Shown here: positions 13,192 through 40,993 of the stretch, one piece after another | Position numbering within the stretch: the stretch's first letter is position 1 | How the letters are laid out: each line of letters starts with the position of its first letter | DNA from: Xiphias gladius | Taxonomy: Eukaryota > Chordata > Actinopteri > Istiophoriformes > Xiphiidae | Reading direction: 5' to 3' | DNA: 64,000 nucleotides | Assembly: GCF_016859285.1 (NCBI RefSeq) | Contig: NC_053416.1 | Location: 18,681,210-18,745,209 of the forward strand | Notes under the pieces: generated by a model | Told to the model about the DNA's origin: nothing | Databases searched by the model: none | What the model saw: the letters and a program-made list of their open reading frames with translations, nothing else | Translations under genes and position numbers: made by a program

Positions 13192-24720
<11,529 letters not shown>

Positions 24721-25745
24721 GAGACTGGCTGGGATCATTGTGACACTTGCTAAACTTGTACCCACAAGCCATTAGTGTTTTGAAAGAGCGCCCCCAACTG
24801 AAGGAATGAAGAATGATTTTTTTTTTTTTTTTCTTGGTTTTTTTGAAGGAGAATAATGCAGTCAGAATCATAAATTTGCATGTATCTTTGCCCCTTTTGA
24901 TTAACAGAGGTGTTTACTGAAGAATAATGATCTGTCCTCTTATTTAAAATGGGTCCAAAATACTAAAATTTCTGTTACAGAGGACAACTTGTTACTTTCA
25001 ATATCCAGAACTCTTAATTAAAGTATAAGAATGCTGTTTTTTAAAGCAAGTATGCATATTTCCAGCTGCAAGGTTGTTTACATATTTTTACTCAGACTGA
25101 TAAGTAAATTATATCCTTGTCTAACCAACAAACATTCCCGAATACCATACTTATGGAAAAAATACTTGACAAGGCAAAAAAAAAAAAGTCAGAGGTCAGA
25201 TGTTTAGGTGCAGCACATGTCAAAAAACACCCAGACATTCCCTCTCACTTAATGAAGTACCAGCATGTCTTAATAACTGGCACCATAAACTTCTACATAT
25301 CTGCATACAGAAGCCACAAGGTCAAATTATACTAACGACCAGCCCGATGTGCTGTCTGTATGCTTGTACTTGTCATTTGTTTGTTTCTTGGGATTATTAT
25401 GTGAGGTAAATGCTGTTTTTGGGGTGTCTGGTGTCTGGTCTTTTTCTTTTTTTTTTCTTTTTTTTTTTTTTTTTTGGTCTGTTACGTTGGATTATGAGCA
25501 GGCTAACTGGACTCCCCTGGCTTCTGCTGTGCCTTCTTCTTGTCTTAAAGATGACTTGGACTTGTGCTTTTGAGGTTTTCCCTTTTTTCTTTTGTATTCA
25601 ACATTACCAAATATACAGTAAACAGTAACTTCATTCCAGGTAGCTTCATGATACTCTGACAATGGCCAGATTATATTTGGTCTTATGTTCATATATACTT
25701 GTAAGTGCTTTACATGTAACAATAAATATGACTTTGAAAACTGCT
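24721..25745 (+). other. pls3: pls3 3' UTR
   Basis: Sequence after the TAA stop runs AT-rich to a consensus AATAAA at 25721-25726, followed by a U-rich stretch. This gives a 3' UTR of about 1.0 kb. It contains poly(T) tracts near 24820 and 25450. Confidence 0.6.
25721..25726 (+). terminator. Poly(A) signal, probable pls3 end
   Basis: AATAAA with a following TGTGTTTTTATC-type downstream element about 20 bases on. It is the best-placed signal after the pls3 stop codon. Confidence 0.55.
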
Positions 25746-25749
25746 GTGT

Positions 25750-27320
25750 TTTTATCTTATAGTTCCTGGAAAAGGCATCTCCCATAGAAATGGAACTGGC
25801 CATATTAATCTGTTAATCCACCGCTTTTATCCTGAATAAGTGGTAATGGTGGTCCAAATATCTTGAACTGGTTGTTTTAAACCACATAGTGCATCTGATC
25901 ATAATAGGGTTTTGTTTTTTTTTTTTGGGGGGGGGGGCGTTTGCATATAAAAAATTAATTCCCTTAGAAGTTTTCATGTTATATTGTTTTACAACATTGA
26001 ATCAAAGTGGAGATAGTGTAGCTTTTTTGACACTGATCAACAAAAAAAAGATCCTTTAATATCAAAGTGAAGACAGTCAAAATGATTCAATTCATTACAA
26101 ATACAAAAAATGTGTTTGCCCATCCAATACATTAATATGTACACATCAAATTATTTACAATATTTACAACACAACACTGAAATCAATTTTGTATTGATAA
26201 CTGGAGTGCAATGGAATGCCTTAATTACCCGAAAGACACATTATCTGAATATAGTGATGTAGTTAGTAAATATATTTAATATAGTAGTCTACATTTTATT
26301 AACAATACAATAAAACACACCAAGAAACTGGTTCACACAAGTGACACAACAAACTAGATGATAATCCATCATGGATTTAAAAACAAATAGCTCAACTAGG
26401 ACAGGATAGCAAATTACAAAAAAAGTGAGGACTTTTAAATTAAACATTACATTAACACTATAGCTTGAATATCTTTGGAGTAAGATCTGAATATAAATCC
26501 TCGGACAACTAAATTTTCCTTACATGTAAAGTTGTATATCTTAACATATTAGAGACACTTAATAAAACGCCCTTTGAAAAATAATTTCACACACGTCTAA
26601 TGCCCTTTTCTATTTGCCGTGCAAAAGCAACAGTTAGATAAAACCGTAGTCATGACCATGACATAACGTAAGTAACATAAATACTGTTCAATATTCACGT
26701 AGTGTCATTATTATGCGATATGATCAAAAGCCCCAGGATGGCTACTAAATGGACTTTGTGGTGACGTGAGAGTTTTGGAACAACCAGCCAGAGGAACAGC
26801 AGCTATGATGACTGTTATGATCCGAGTTGTTACCTCCTTTTCTTTTTACTGCTGCCTGCTTCTCCTTTCTCTCGTCTCTTTCTCTCTGTTATTGCCCTCC
26901 TGCTTTTATGCTCTTCCCTCTTTCTCATTCTAAAGCACTCCACCTGTTGTAAATAGCACCTCATAAAAAAAGATACGTTTATTGCTGTTTGCGTTTCCCC
27001 TCCCTGCTGCTTTTGATTTATGACTGTTAAGTCTACCCAAGAGGAAATGCACCAAGACTGAGCCTAATAATTTTTCTAAGATTTCTACAAACACTTAAAT
27101 GGACTTTAAACATGGAGTATACAGTGACAAAAAAGAGAGGGAGAATCTGAGTTTTAAGATATTTGTTTTCCATAATTATAAGATATTATATTTGATCTAG
27201 ACTGTGTCTTGTTGGCTGTCAGTCATTGTTCACAGCCGTGATTTTCTTTACAGTCCATCAACAATCTTGTAGTACAACAGGGGATAGTGGTGGCAGATTG
27301 CAGTTTACTGTTCACTGGCC
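25750..27320. other. Intergenic, AT-rich, nothing clear
   Basis: No supported exon on either strand. It includes a poly(T)-poly(G) stretch near 25917-25938 and a CT-rich patch at about 26830-26930. A minus-strand AATAAA (TTTATT at 26978-26983) could serve the candidate terminal exon at 27327-27434. Confidence 0.4.
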
Positions 27321-27326
27321 TGAATC

Positions 27327-27434
27327 TCAGTCAGATGTAAAGTCCTCCGGGCTCCGCTCCCCAAAGAGCTTCTCAGCAAGTCTCCAGTCCTCCAGTTTTG
27401 CCAAGGATCTGGTTAAAGATGAGACCGCCAGGCT
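27327..27434 (-). CDS. Possible terminal exon of an unidentified minus-strand gene
   Basis: On the minus strand an acceptor-like TCTCTGACAG precedes an open frame of 35 codons ending in TGA. It includes SLAKLEDWRLAEKLFGE followed by RSPEDFTSD, a charged, protein-like composition unlike its surroundings. A minus-strand AATAAA lies about 350 bases further on. No upstream exon could be joined convincingly and the product is not recognised. It may be chance. Confidence 0.25.
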   Translation of the reverse strand, partial: SLAVSSLTRSLAKLEDWRLAEKLFGERSPEDFTSD

Positions 27435-27810
27435 CTGTCAGAGAGCTGGATGATGAGGAGGCTGCCTCCTCAGGCCTTCATCATGTGGATTTTCAGGCTC
27501 CATGTACATCAGAGAGTGTCTGTGTGGTGTTGGAGAAACAGTTTGGATTGATAAAGACAGCATCAAATCACAAACACCTTAGACCATTACAACTTATTCA
27601 AAAACCCAAACTCGTCCCTTAAATAAGTGATTTTTCTTCAAGCGAAGTTTAAACAGAGGAGAGATCGGACAACGACCCATCCAAGTCTCATATCCAAACT
27701 GGAAATAATCAGTGATTCAAATTCCCAGAATGAACACCAGGACAAGAGAATCAGTTACTATTAAGGAAATATTATGTAAATAGACTAATGTTACACAAAA
27801 TATCAAGCCA

Positions 27811-27895
27811 GCAGCGGTGGAAGAGGTATTCAGATCCTTCACTTTAGTAAAAGTACCAATACAACAATGCACTGAAAAGTACCAACAACTATCTC
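27811..27895 (+). repeat. Fragment of a common teleost repeat (AGTAAAAGTAC family)
   Basis: Begins CAGCGGTGGAAGAGGTATTC and continues AGATCCTTCACTTTAGTAAAAGTACC. The pattern CAGTGGTGGAA…TTTACTTAAGTAAAAGTAC is a very frequent teleost interspersed repeat end, recognised from memory. A related copy lies in the rag intron at about 40065-40925. Confidence 0.6.
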
Positions 27896-29043
27896 TGTAG
27901 CAACTATTCTCCAGTGTAAGAGACAAGCAGAGGACAGGCCCTGCCAAGAGGTTGTCCCAGAAGACTCCCCAGTCTAAAGCTGACATCTGGGCTCTTAACC
28001 ATTCAAAGATTTCCCCGCCCTGCATCCCCCATCCTGCCTAGATCCTGCATGTGATGTGCTCGGTCCATCAGAGGATAAGGTGTTTACGCACCTGGGGGGG
28101 GAGAGGGGAACATACTTCAAGAGGAAGCTCACAGAAAATGTTGCAAGAACAGGACTTGTGATTGCTTTTTTTTTTTAAGGAATGTTGGATGCAGTTTGAT
28201 TTTTCCTCTTGTAACATCCACTGTGAGCACTGAGGATGGAATGGCCGGGAAAGAGCCGGTCTGGGTGTGTCTTTGTGAAGTCACCATAAGGAGTTTATTG
28301 GAATAACTGAAGGTAAAGAAAAGGTAAGAATAAAGATATGTGTGATCTGATGTACTTTTCCATGATTTACCTTTTTCTTTGACGCAAATCCGCATTTGCT
28401 CCTTTTGTTAAGAATGAAATTCAATTAAAAGTAATGGCCCTTTTGCAGAAATATATTCTTCTTCCTGTTTGGGTACGTAAAACTAAGATTCCTTTAATAT
28501 TTACAGTACTGTGTGTTGCAAGTGAAATAAGCAGAAGCTTTGTTTTATAATCTATTATGTAAGTCAAATCAATATTTATTTGTCGCTGTAAAGAAAATGT
28601 CTTCTCACCATGTTACTAGAAATGATCAGAAATACCAAAAAAGGGTCTATAATTTCCTAGAAAGTTTCCTAGAAATTACTGTAATGTGGTATTAATTATA
28701 GGGGAAATAGGAATTTCCCTAGAAGAAAAGGCTCAGTATTTAAACCCAAATAAATATTTAAGAATGTTTTATTTATTATTGACAACTTTATTCTTCAGAT
28801 ATGTTGAATTGTTTGCTTGCCTGCAGACAAATATCAAGATTACACAAGCACTTAATTTTCATTAATGTTCTTTCTAGGAATCTTCCTTTGAAATGATTGG
28901 GAAATCTGGACCCATAGAATAAAGTGTTACCAAAATAGAGGTCCAACGGCTTTTTCAGTCCACTCTTACAGTAATAAGTAGTATAAAAAACAGTTTGTCT
29001 CTTTGCAGTTGAATCGATTTAAAAGTGAATCACCAGTTTTCGC

Positions 29044-29071
29044 AGCTGCTGGGTTAAATAACCCAGCAGCT
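29044..29071. repeat. 28-bp palindrome, AGCTGCTGGGTTA arms
   Basis: Two exact 13-base arms around a central AA, about 600 bases upstream of the cnga2 start codon. TGCTGGGTTA/TAACCCAGCA strings are typical of palindromic MITE remnants in fish genomes. That origin is an inference. Confidence 0.75.
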
Positions 29072-29673
29072 ATCGGCAGTTATAACACATACACCCTGGT
29101 TTCCTAAGTGATGCGGCTCCTGAGGGAGAGCAGCTGATTGGCTCACTGAGCCGCAGAGCTTCGGGCCGACTGTGTGTGTGTTTTCGTTAATGATACACCA
29201 ATTAGTCACACAAAGGTAACAGTCGTCTAAACACCTCATCACCTGTCTGCGAGGAAGAGGGTGATAGTGTTTCCCTGCCCTCATAGTTTTGGGGGGGGGG
29301 GTGATACTCTTTGTGGTTGGAACTGGATTCTGCTTGAACTGCCACTACTTCAGAGCTGCATTTCAAACAATGCGTTATCTGCATGTAACTGCACTGAGTT
29401 TCTCCTCTCTTCTCAGTCACCACAGCAACCACCTGCTGTGTGACAGGCCAGTTAAGGGACTGTGGCAGACAGTCCCAGTTGTCCCCCCGTCCCCTGACTA
29501 TAATTTGTCATACGCACCATAAGCACTGAGGCTGCCTGTAAACTAGAAACACTGTCCTCTCCTGCCACAGTGTCACTGTGTAAAAAAGTCAACCGCAAAC
29601 ATGTTCAGCACTCCCCGTCGCATCGAAAAAGGGAATTTAACGTGAGTTTTTATCCACGCTGTCAGATCTGAAG

Positions 29674-32600
29674 ATGACGGGCCAGGTGGCTGAGAGAGGT
29701 CGGGCACCCCACAATCTGTCAGTCAAGACCACCTTGGAGGAGGAGATCGAGAGAGCGGAGAGTATTCTTAGCAGGTGACAGGAACAATTATCATGTACTT
29801 GTCTCAGAGGTTTGTTTGACAGAAGCAAACCCTGTGATTTGCACTAACGGGAAGGCTCGCATGTGCTTTCTGGTGTGTTTTTCACTCTTTTTCCCCCCAG
29901 AGTTCCATCTGTCTGTGATGACACATCCTCAGAGCTACAAAGAGTCGCTGCTCTCGACTCTCACGGAGGCAGCTCCAGAAATTCTTTTCAAAGGAGCGGA
30001 GCTATCTCAAGGTAAACCTCCCTCACAAGGGCTTTCAGAAACTGACTGATTAGACTGATTGTGTCGCTTGTTTTACGCAGAAAATAACACTGATGCATTA
30101 TTATTTCGAGCAAAGGTCGTCTGGCTTTTTAAAAGTAGCCCACAAGTGTTTCTTCAGACAGTTTCAAATTCGTACAGAAAATGTTTTGTTCAAGTCTTTT
30201 TAAGGTGGTTAAAAGTCAACGTAATGTACACACTGGATTCAAGCTCACATAAACCTTGATGACCAAAATGTTGTAGCAGGATCATGAAACCAGGGAAAAG
30301 CATGTTTTCATCTTATCCTGTCATTTTGTAAAACTTCTTGTTGTACTTTAAGTTGCTTGTTTCCCAGAATCTTGACCAAAACAAAAAGTACAACAACGTG
30401 ATGAAAACCAAGTTGTGATTCAAGACAGTTTATGAAAGCGTATGGACCAAAATTCTCTTGCCCTGTGTGAAAAAGAGTATTTCTTCATTTGTTTATGAGT
30501 TTAAGACTCATTGGAGGATTAAACAATGTGTAGAAAATGTTAAATATTTAATAGCAAAGGCATATCAAAAACATATCTCAAATTTTACACACGGAGAATT
30601 TCCTGGATGCCAAGATAAAAGATCTTTTCTTCAAGGATATTTTTCCCAAATAGTTTAATATCTTAAAGCTTACTTGTATTACTTTAAACGTAACATGTCA
30701 ATTAAATTGTGATTCCTTTGGTAGAATCATTTAACCCAGTGAGAATGTAGCCAAGCTAAATAGTACTGTTTTCTTAATATTTTCAATAAACCCGATTGCT
30801 TTCAGTCAAAAATACAATGTTGCAGATATATCTTACAGTCGTCTGTTATAGTTTTCTCATGAGAAAGACAGAAAGACATGCAAGACATGTAATTTTTTCA
30901 TCACCCTTTGACTTGTTCCACTGGCTGGTTTTGTGCAAGATCTTCTAGCAGTGTCTTTTACGTAGCCTGGTGAGACTGCCAGTCCTCTCCCTGATGTTGA
31001 TGTACATTTGTAACAATTCATTTGATTTTAATATGGTTCTGAATTATTATGCAGTGCCTTGAAGATGTGTGCCCTTTGTTTCACTGTGTTTGTTTCATGT
31101 ATACTGGCCAGGTACTTTAACAGAACTGTCACAAGTTGTTGCCAAACTAAATTCCCAAAATTTTGAATGAAGCTGTGGTTCACACATGGTGTTTCATTTT
31201 TAAAGAGGGTGTGTGTTCCTTTATGTGTGTGTCAGACTGGTGCGCCTGGTGGTGAGACTGAGGGAATGGGCACACAGGAGTCTGCTGGAGGAGGAGGAGC
31301 GGCCAGACTCCTTCCTGGAGCGCTTCCGTGGCCCCGAGCTGAGAATGCCCCCCAGCCGCGTCAGCAACACACAACCAGACGCCAATGGCAACAATGCAAA
31401 AGGGCTCTTTACGTATGCCGGGCCACCACCCTGAACCATTATTATGCACTTTGATGAACACTACACTATATGCATTACACTGGTTGAGCACAAAAATAGA
31501 AAAAACAAAACACCGTCATGCAGTCCAGTACAATAGTCCTGTAATAAAATTACCATTGTGAAACGTATTTTTAAAAATTGTTTATACCAAACTTTTAAGG
31601 GTCACAGGGAACCGCACCAGCACACAAGGTTAGAGCATGTTTAAATTCAGGGTTCATGCATCCCAGAGGTCACAACAGAGTTACACTTGAGCAAATCAGA
31701 CGGGCAGGGGTCTGGCCTCAGGGTAAAAAAATAAGCCAAGTGTCCCATTAGGTCACAGACAGGTCCTTTTGAAATAAAGGTTTTAGAAATAAAAAGGGGG
31801 GCACTTCAGCACTCAGAGTTGTTGATTCAACTCTGTGATAGTTTTAAGGCTGTAGTTTATGTTGCTGTGTATGTGATGAGCAATATACTAATATAATACA
31901 ATAGAAGACAACATCACAAAGCCTTAAAAATGACTACAAACAAAACTGTTTAAATGATAGCATTTATTGTAGAGCTATTGTGTTGCATTGCTTCGTATCT
32001 TGCAGCTGCTTCTATTTTTCTGTATATCTTTGCAGTAATATGAACTACTTTATAGAAACAAAAGCCACAGTTGTGCCTGGGTGTATTATTTATATTATTC
32101 TCTCCATGCTCTCAGGAAAAAGTGGGATTTGTTTGTGGTGTCCCCATCTGATAACGCCTACTACCGTTGGTTGTTTGTCATCGCCACAGCTGTGCTGTAC
32201 AACTGGTTCCTTGTTGTCGCAAGGTAATAACAGCACAGTCGTTATCAGTTTGGGCCCTGCAGCCTCCAGGGACTGGTGATGGATGCAGTGAACGGATGTG
32301 GTGTCCACCTCTTAGGCTGAAGCAGGAAATCACTTTTCTTTTCTTTTATCCATAGGGCATGCTTTGACAAGTTACAGGTGGGCAATTACATCTGCTGGCT
32401 GGTGTTAGACTACCTCTCTGACACTGTATACATTATGGACACTTGCGTCCGACTTCGCACAGGTAACTCGCCTCTGTCCTCTTGACAGTTTGTTGAAAAA
32501 TGTGACAATCCTGTCGCAGTTGACACAGTATATGTCACTTTCTGCCCATAACCGAAAGATTCAGTGTTTGGCAACATTTGAAATGCTATTACAACACAAT

Positions 32601-35035
32601 GTAGAATGATTCCTCTCAGCATCATACAACTGGTATGATTTATGTTTGCAAAGATTCTCGGTCCTCCAGTTCACAGGGTATCCAAAAGCACTAAGTCAAA
32701 GGCAACTGGACCTAACGCAAGTCATTATATTTGTTTGTATTTAATATTAATTAAGCCAGGTGAGGTGAGTCTGTGATTAAACTACTTTGTCATTCGGGTC
32801 TATTGGTAAGGACAACAGAACATGTGAGCGAGCACAAACAATGTTTAAAGCTGCATTATATAATCATTTTTCTTCTGGAGAGAGCAGAAAAGACTGTAAA
32901 CACAACACTGACATATTATCACCTTTAAAGTGTTAACAAATACTTGCCTATTTACACATCCAGCAGGCACAGGGCCACATTAGAATTTATTTTGAGTCGT
33001 GTTTCTGGCCACATGACAATTGTAAGTCTGATACTCACTCTCCTTTTGTTCTTTTTTGGTTTCAACAACTCCTGAGGGAATATCGGACAGTTAAGCTGCT
33101 ACACGCTCCGCTCACCAGCTAGTCGCCCATTTTTTCTGTCTGCTGTTGGGTGCTGGGCAGGTAGTGAAGAGTAGGGTCATCAGAGATTTTTTACTGAAAT
33201 CAGGTGCCTGCTGCTGGGTAAATGGGTAAATGAGAGGAGTGACTCTGAATCGAACAGTAAAGGTGCAGGAGAGAAAACAATGAGCTAAAAGATGCTAAAA
33301 TGTTCCTTAGAGAGTCAGGTGATAAATCTCTGGAAGTTTGTCGCTAAAGGTCAAACACCCATTATATTCAACATTGTACTGTGATCCAATGTTAGTGAAA
33401 AAATTTCGATTAGAGCAGCTTTTAAGTTTTTTCATCCACAGTTCAGCTTCATGTCATGACATGAACTGATTTTACAAAAAACACAGTAGTGAGCTAAGAT
33501 GAGGCATCACCTCTCAACTGAATTTGTGCTCTATTCATCTTTTCTCAGGGTTCCTGGAACAAGGTTTGCTGGTGAAGGACCATGCCAAGCTAAGAGACAG
33601 CTACGTCCGTACATTGCAGTTCAAGCTGGACGTGGTGTCCATCCTCCCCACTGACCTGGCCTACATCTCCACCGGCATCCACACACCACAGCTCAGGTTT
33701 AATCGTCTGCTGCGTTTCCCACGCATGTTTGAATTCTTTGACCGCACAGAGACACGCACCAACTACCCCAACATCTTCCGCATCTGCAACTTGGTACTTT
33801 ACATCCTGGTCATCATTCACTGGAATGCTTGCATCTACTACGCTATATCCAAGTCTTTGGGACTTGGATCAGACACTTGGGTGTTCCCAAACATCTCCAA
33901 ACCTGAGTATTCTTCCCTGACTCGGAGTTATGTCTACTGTCTGTACTGGTCGACTCTTACACTTACCACCATTGGAGAGATGCCTGCACCTGTGCGAGAT
34001 GAAGAGTACCTATTTGTGGTCTTTGACTTTCTTGTTGGGGTGCTGATCTTTGCCACAATTGTTGGAAATGTTGGCTCTATGATTGCCAACATGAATGCTA
34101 CCCGTGCTGAGTTTCAAGCCCGGATTGATGCCATCAAACACTACATGCACTTCCGCAAAGTCAGCAAAGAACTGGAGACGCGTGTCATTAAATGGTTTGA
34201 CTACCTCTGGACCAACAAGAAAACAGTAGATGAGCAGGAGGTGCTAAAGAACTTGCCCAACAAACTGCGGGCTGAGATTGCTATTAATGTACACCTCGAG
34301 ACCCTAAAGAAAGTGCGCATTTTTCAAGACTGTGAGGCAGGGCTGCTGGTGGAGCTCGTGCTCAAACTACGACCACAGGTCTTCAGTCCAGGGGACTACA
34401 TCTGCAGAAAAGGGGACATAGGTAAGGAGATGTATATCATTAAGGAGGGGAAGCTGGCTGTGGTGGCTGATGACGGGGTCACACAGTACGCTCTCCTCAC
34501 CGCCGGCAGCTGCTTCGGGGAAATCAGCATTCTGAACATAAAAGGCAGTAAAATGGGAAATCGCCGGACAGCCAACATCCGCAGCTTGGGCTACTCTGAT
34601 CTGTTCTGCCTCTCTAAGGATGACTTGATGGAGGCAGTGACCGAGTATCCGGATGCTAAGACTGTGCTAGAGGAGAGGGGCCGGGAGATCCTGATGAAGG
34701 AAGGTCTGTTGGATGAGAATGTAGAGAGTGGCGGGCTGCAGAAAGAGGACACAGAGGAGAAGGTGGAGAGGCTGGAGTCCTCTCTGGACACCCTTCAGAC
34801 TCGCTTTGCCCGTCTACTCAGCGAATACACACACACTCAGCAACGGCTGAAGCAGCGTATCACTCTATTGGAGCGGCAGCTGAATCAAATGGACTGCGGC
34901 GCAGGTGCAAACCATGACATGGATGCACACGCAGAGTTGGTCAGTGAAACAGACCCGGTGTCTGTTGCCCACACAGATGGATCTCCACAGCAGAATAATG
35001 TGCAAATAGAGGAAAAGAAAAGCCCAACATCATAA
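29674..35035 (+). CDS. cnga2: Cyclic nucleotide-gated channel alpha-2 (olfactory CNG channel)
   Basis: Six coding exons: 29674-29774, 29901-30011, 31236-31412, 32116-32223, 32356-32462, 33549-35035. The frame closes to 696 aa (human about 664). Known role: pore-forming subunit of the cAMP-gated cation channel in olfactory cilia. The N-terminus keeps DDTSSELQR and a basic amphipathic stretch [13 protein letters not shown], which matches the calmodulin-binding site of CNGA2, then [15 protein letters not shown]1-S6 lie in about residues 140-390, with an S4-like segment near 250. The pore motif TLTTIGE has the selectivity Glu at residue 345. The cyclic-nucleotide-binding domain has FGEIS (524-528) and the ligand-contacting Arg-Thr (541-542). 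A C-terminal coiled coil follows near 620-665. The long last exon carries the S2-S3 region through the C-terminus. A poly(A) signal lies at 35189. The family is certain and CNGA2 is the closest match among CNGA paralogues. Confidence 0.95.
31515..31980. repeat. Diverged copy of the TCTAATACAACAG element in cnga2 intron 3
   Basis: ATGCAGTCCAGTACAATAGTCCTGTAATAAA (about 31519-31549) parallels the repeat near 3188 and 6426. Further along, GTTGATTCAACTCTGTGATAG (31821-31841) parallels GATTCAACTGTATGATAA of the 6.5-kb foldback copy. The copy is degenerate. Confidence 0.5.
32850..33350. repeat. Possible interspersed repeat in cnga2 intron 5
   Basis: Phrases such as AGACTGTAAACACAACACTG, GTTGGGTGCTGGGCAGGTAG and GATGCTAAAATGTTCCTTAG resemble a frequent teleost repeat known from memory. 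No second copy is present in the window, so support is weak. Confidence 0.35.
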
Positions 35036-35210
35036 CATTAACTGTCTCACCAAGGAGATTTTATATATCCTGAAATACTTTGATTCAGACTCATTAAGAG
35101 TATAGAAAAACCTCAACACCTCTTTTTATCTTCCATTGTGAGCAATTTTTTTTCAGTTTAGCTGAGTGTAAAGAGATATCAGCATGTCAATAAACATGAA
35201 AAGAAAGCTG
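35036..35210 (+). other. cnga2: cnga2 3' UTR and poly(A) signal
   Basis: AATAAA at 35189-35194 lies about 155 bases after the TAA stop, giving a short 3' UTR. Confidence 0.6.
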
Positions 35211-37345
35211 GTGACACTGCTATGCCCATGCATTCTTTGAGTTCTTGACTGTGCCAAAACCAGTGAGTTGAATGTGTTTAAATTACTTCCTGCAATATGC
35301 TAAATCAAGGTATGGAGAAAAAAAAAGAAAAACTAGGGTACATCACAAACCTGCAAGTGAAGTTTAAATATTACTTTTTCAAAAACAAAGGGCAATTATA
35401 GACTAAAAAGCTCTGAAAATTGCTGGTTGTTGTAGTTTCTGGGTCACTTGTAAACATCTTGTGTTCGGTTGCATCAGCTGAGGGATTCAGATCTCTTGAC
35501 ATATATCCTGCTCTGGCCTTGTACACCTCGTCTCTTGCTGCCTCTCCTGAGAAAAACGTCCAAGGAGAGATGGTAGAAGGTGATTTGCTGGGTTCACATA
35601 CACAAACACGATTATTTTCCAGTGTCCTTATTTTCAATGTTCGATCTGAATCAGATATACTATGATGATTATCATAACAATCTTTTGATATTTTCTTCCC
35701 AACTTTGGCTTTTGTGGGACATTCAAGGTGTTGATTCTGTTTTTCAGTTGTGCTGTAAATGGGCTTTGTTTCATAAATATTTCAAATATTTGCTAGAAAA
35801 TTTACTTCGCCAGTCTTAGACTATTAAAATGACTAAGCTGCTTTGTATTTGTATACATTTAGTTGCTCCGATTTCTATTACACACACCCATTCTCACCCA
35901 TGAGGGACTGGGGATTTTCCAGTTATTCAGCCTCTACATTCCAGGATACAAGTCAACCACATGAGCAGTTACGATAAGCGCAACTGGAACAATGCCTCTG
36001 CAGCAGAGCTGGCTATAATAAAGAGGTGGGAGGTAATGAGTGCATATCCCTCCGCATCCCCTGAAGGAGTGGGTGGGATGAAGTGTAATGGACAAATCTC
36101 CACAAATCAGAGAAATCGTCCTAACTTAGTCAGATATGTGTTGTGGCTGTCTGGGCTCAATATATTGTTGGATATGTCGGCCTTGATATAAAAGTGGAAT
36201 TTACTTGTATTCAGCTGTCAAATTGAGGGACAAAAACAAAATATTTTCCACCAGTCTCAGCAGTGCATTTGTAATTTACAGCTATTGCTTACCTTGCCAA
36301 AACGCTGAAGAAATGCAGCGCTCTGTGATTTAAACAGCACAGCAACAGCTCAGTTTGAGTGTTTCAGGGGTAATCCACTGTGATACATATTGTTAAACAA
36401 TGGATTCAACAGATGGATGCAAAAAAAAGTTTGTTAGCAGTTCAGTGAGATTTGGTAAGCACCGATGACATGTATTTCTGTGCATCGATCAGAGTTTAGC
36501 AACATTAAATCAGACTCTGAGGACAGGTGTCCAGCTGTTTGATCACTGTCGATCAAATGTGTTCGAACCAATCCCACACAGTCCTGATGACGCAGATTAG
36601 CGGAGTTGTTGGGTGTCAAACTCTATATATAAAACCTTGAGATGTTTATAATCGTCATTGTTGCTTATGTAGTCATAAATATTGACTGTTATAGACAAAC
36701 ACTTACAAACAATTTTACATTTTGAAGCAAAGTTTCCAGGGGATTTAAGAGCCAATTCATTTATACCAACACAGGAGGTCAAAATTCACTTTCCATTACA
36801 TGCAGCTGTCTGTCATGGTAAAGTCACTGAAATGAACTCCACTCAGCTTGCTCAACAGGTGCACCGCACAGTCCTGTCAAGCTCCAACCCCCTACCACAT
36901 CAAACTTTTACCACCATATGTCGGGTACAGGACAACTGGTGCAGAGTGTCAATAGGGCTTTATGTGCACAGACATTGCAGTGAATAACATCAACCTTCTC
37001 TGAGCAGGATAGTTTTTACAGGAAGTAACTATGTACCAATATGTATATCTGTTTATAACATATGTACCAAAAATATGCTGTTTTTGTAAATGCTGATCGA
37101 GCGGTGAGCATTGTCAAAATATAAAAGCAGAAAAAACACATTCCATATATTTTTCTGAATATAACTATATTGTTTGTACTTTCAAAATGTAGCAGCTCGC
37201 AAACTACATCTGAAAATCAAATCTGGAGATAACACCCCCCGATAGCAGGGACTCATGCAGTGCAGGAAATGAATGTATCTTGTATGTGTATGACAAAGTG
37301 TGACAGCAAAGGTAGCCCCCTCCATACTAAACACAACTATTCGTT
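35211..37345. other. Convergent intergenic spacer between cnga2 and rag gene
   Basis: About 2.1 kb between two tail-to-tail genes. I see no supported exon or recognisable element. A minus-strand ATTAAA (TTTAAT at 37350-37355) may end the rag transcript. Confidence 0.45.
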
Positions 37346-37581
37346 TTTCTTTAATACGTCAAGTTAGCACAAATATTTCAACAGAATGCATCACTGTTCA
37401 AGACACTGTAGAAATTAGAAGAAAATATGATTTCTCCCGTAATAACTGTGATTGAATGTGAAGATATAGAGGAAACTGTGCAGGGCTGCTCATATGTATC
37501 GGGGAGCTGGAAGACCACATCATGCCGCCTGTGGTCTGTGGACTGATTGGCTGAGAGTGTCCACTGGGACAAATGCGCCGG

Positions 37582-40993
<3,412 letters not shown>

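Noticed and set aside
28590-28935. Possible repeat ending ATAAAGTGTTACC
   Set aside because: The right end resembles a common teleost element but no matching left end was found, so it was not called.
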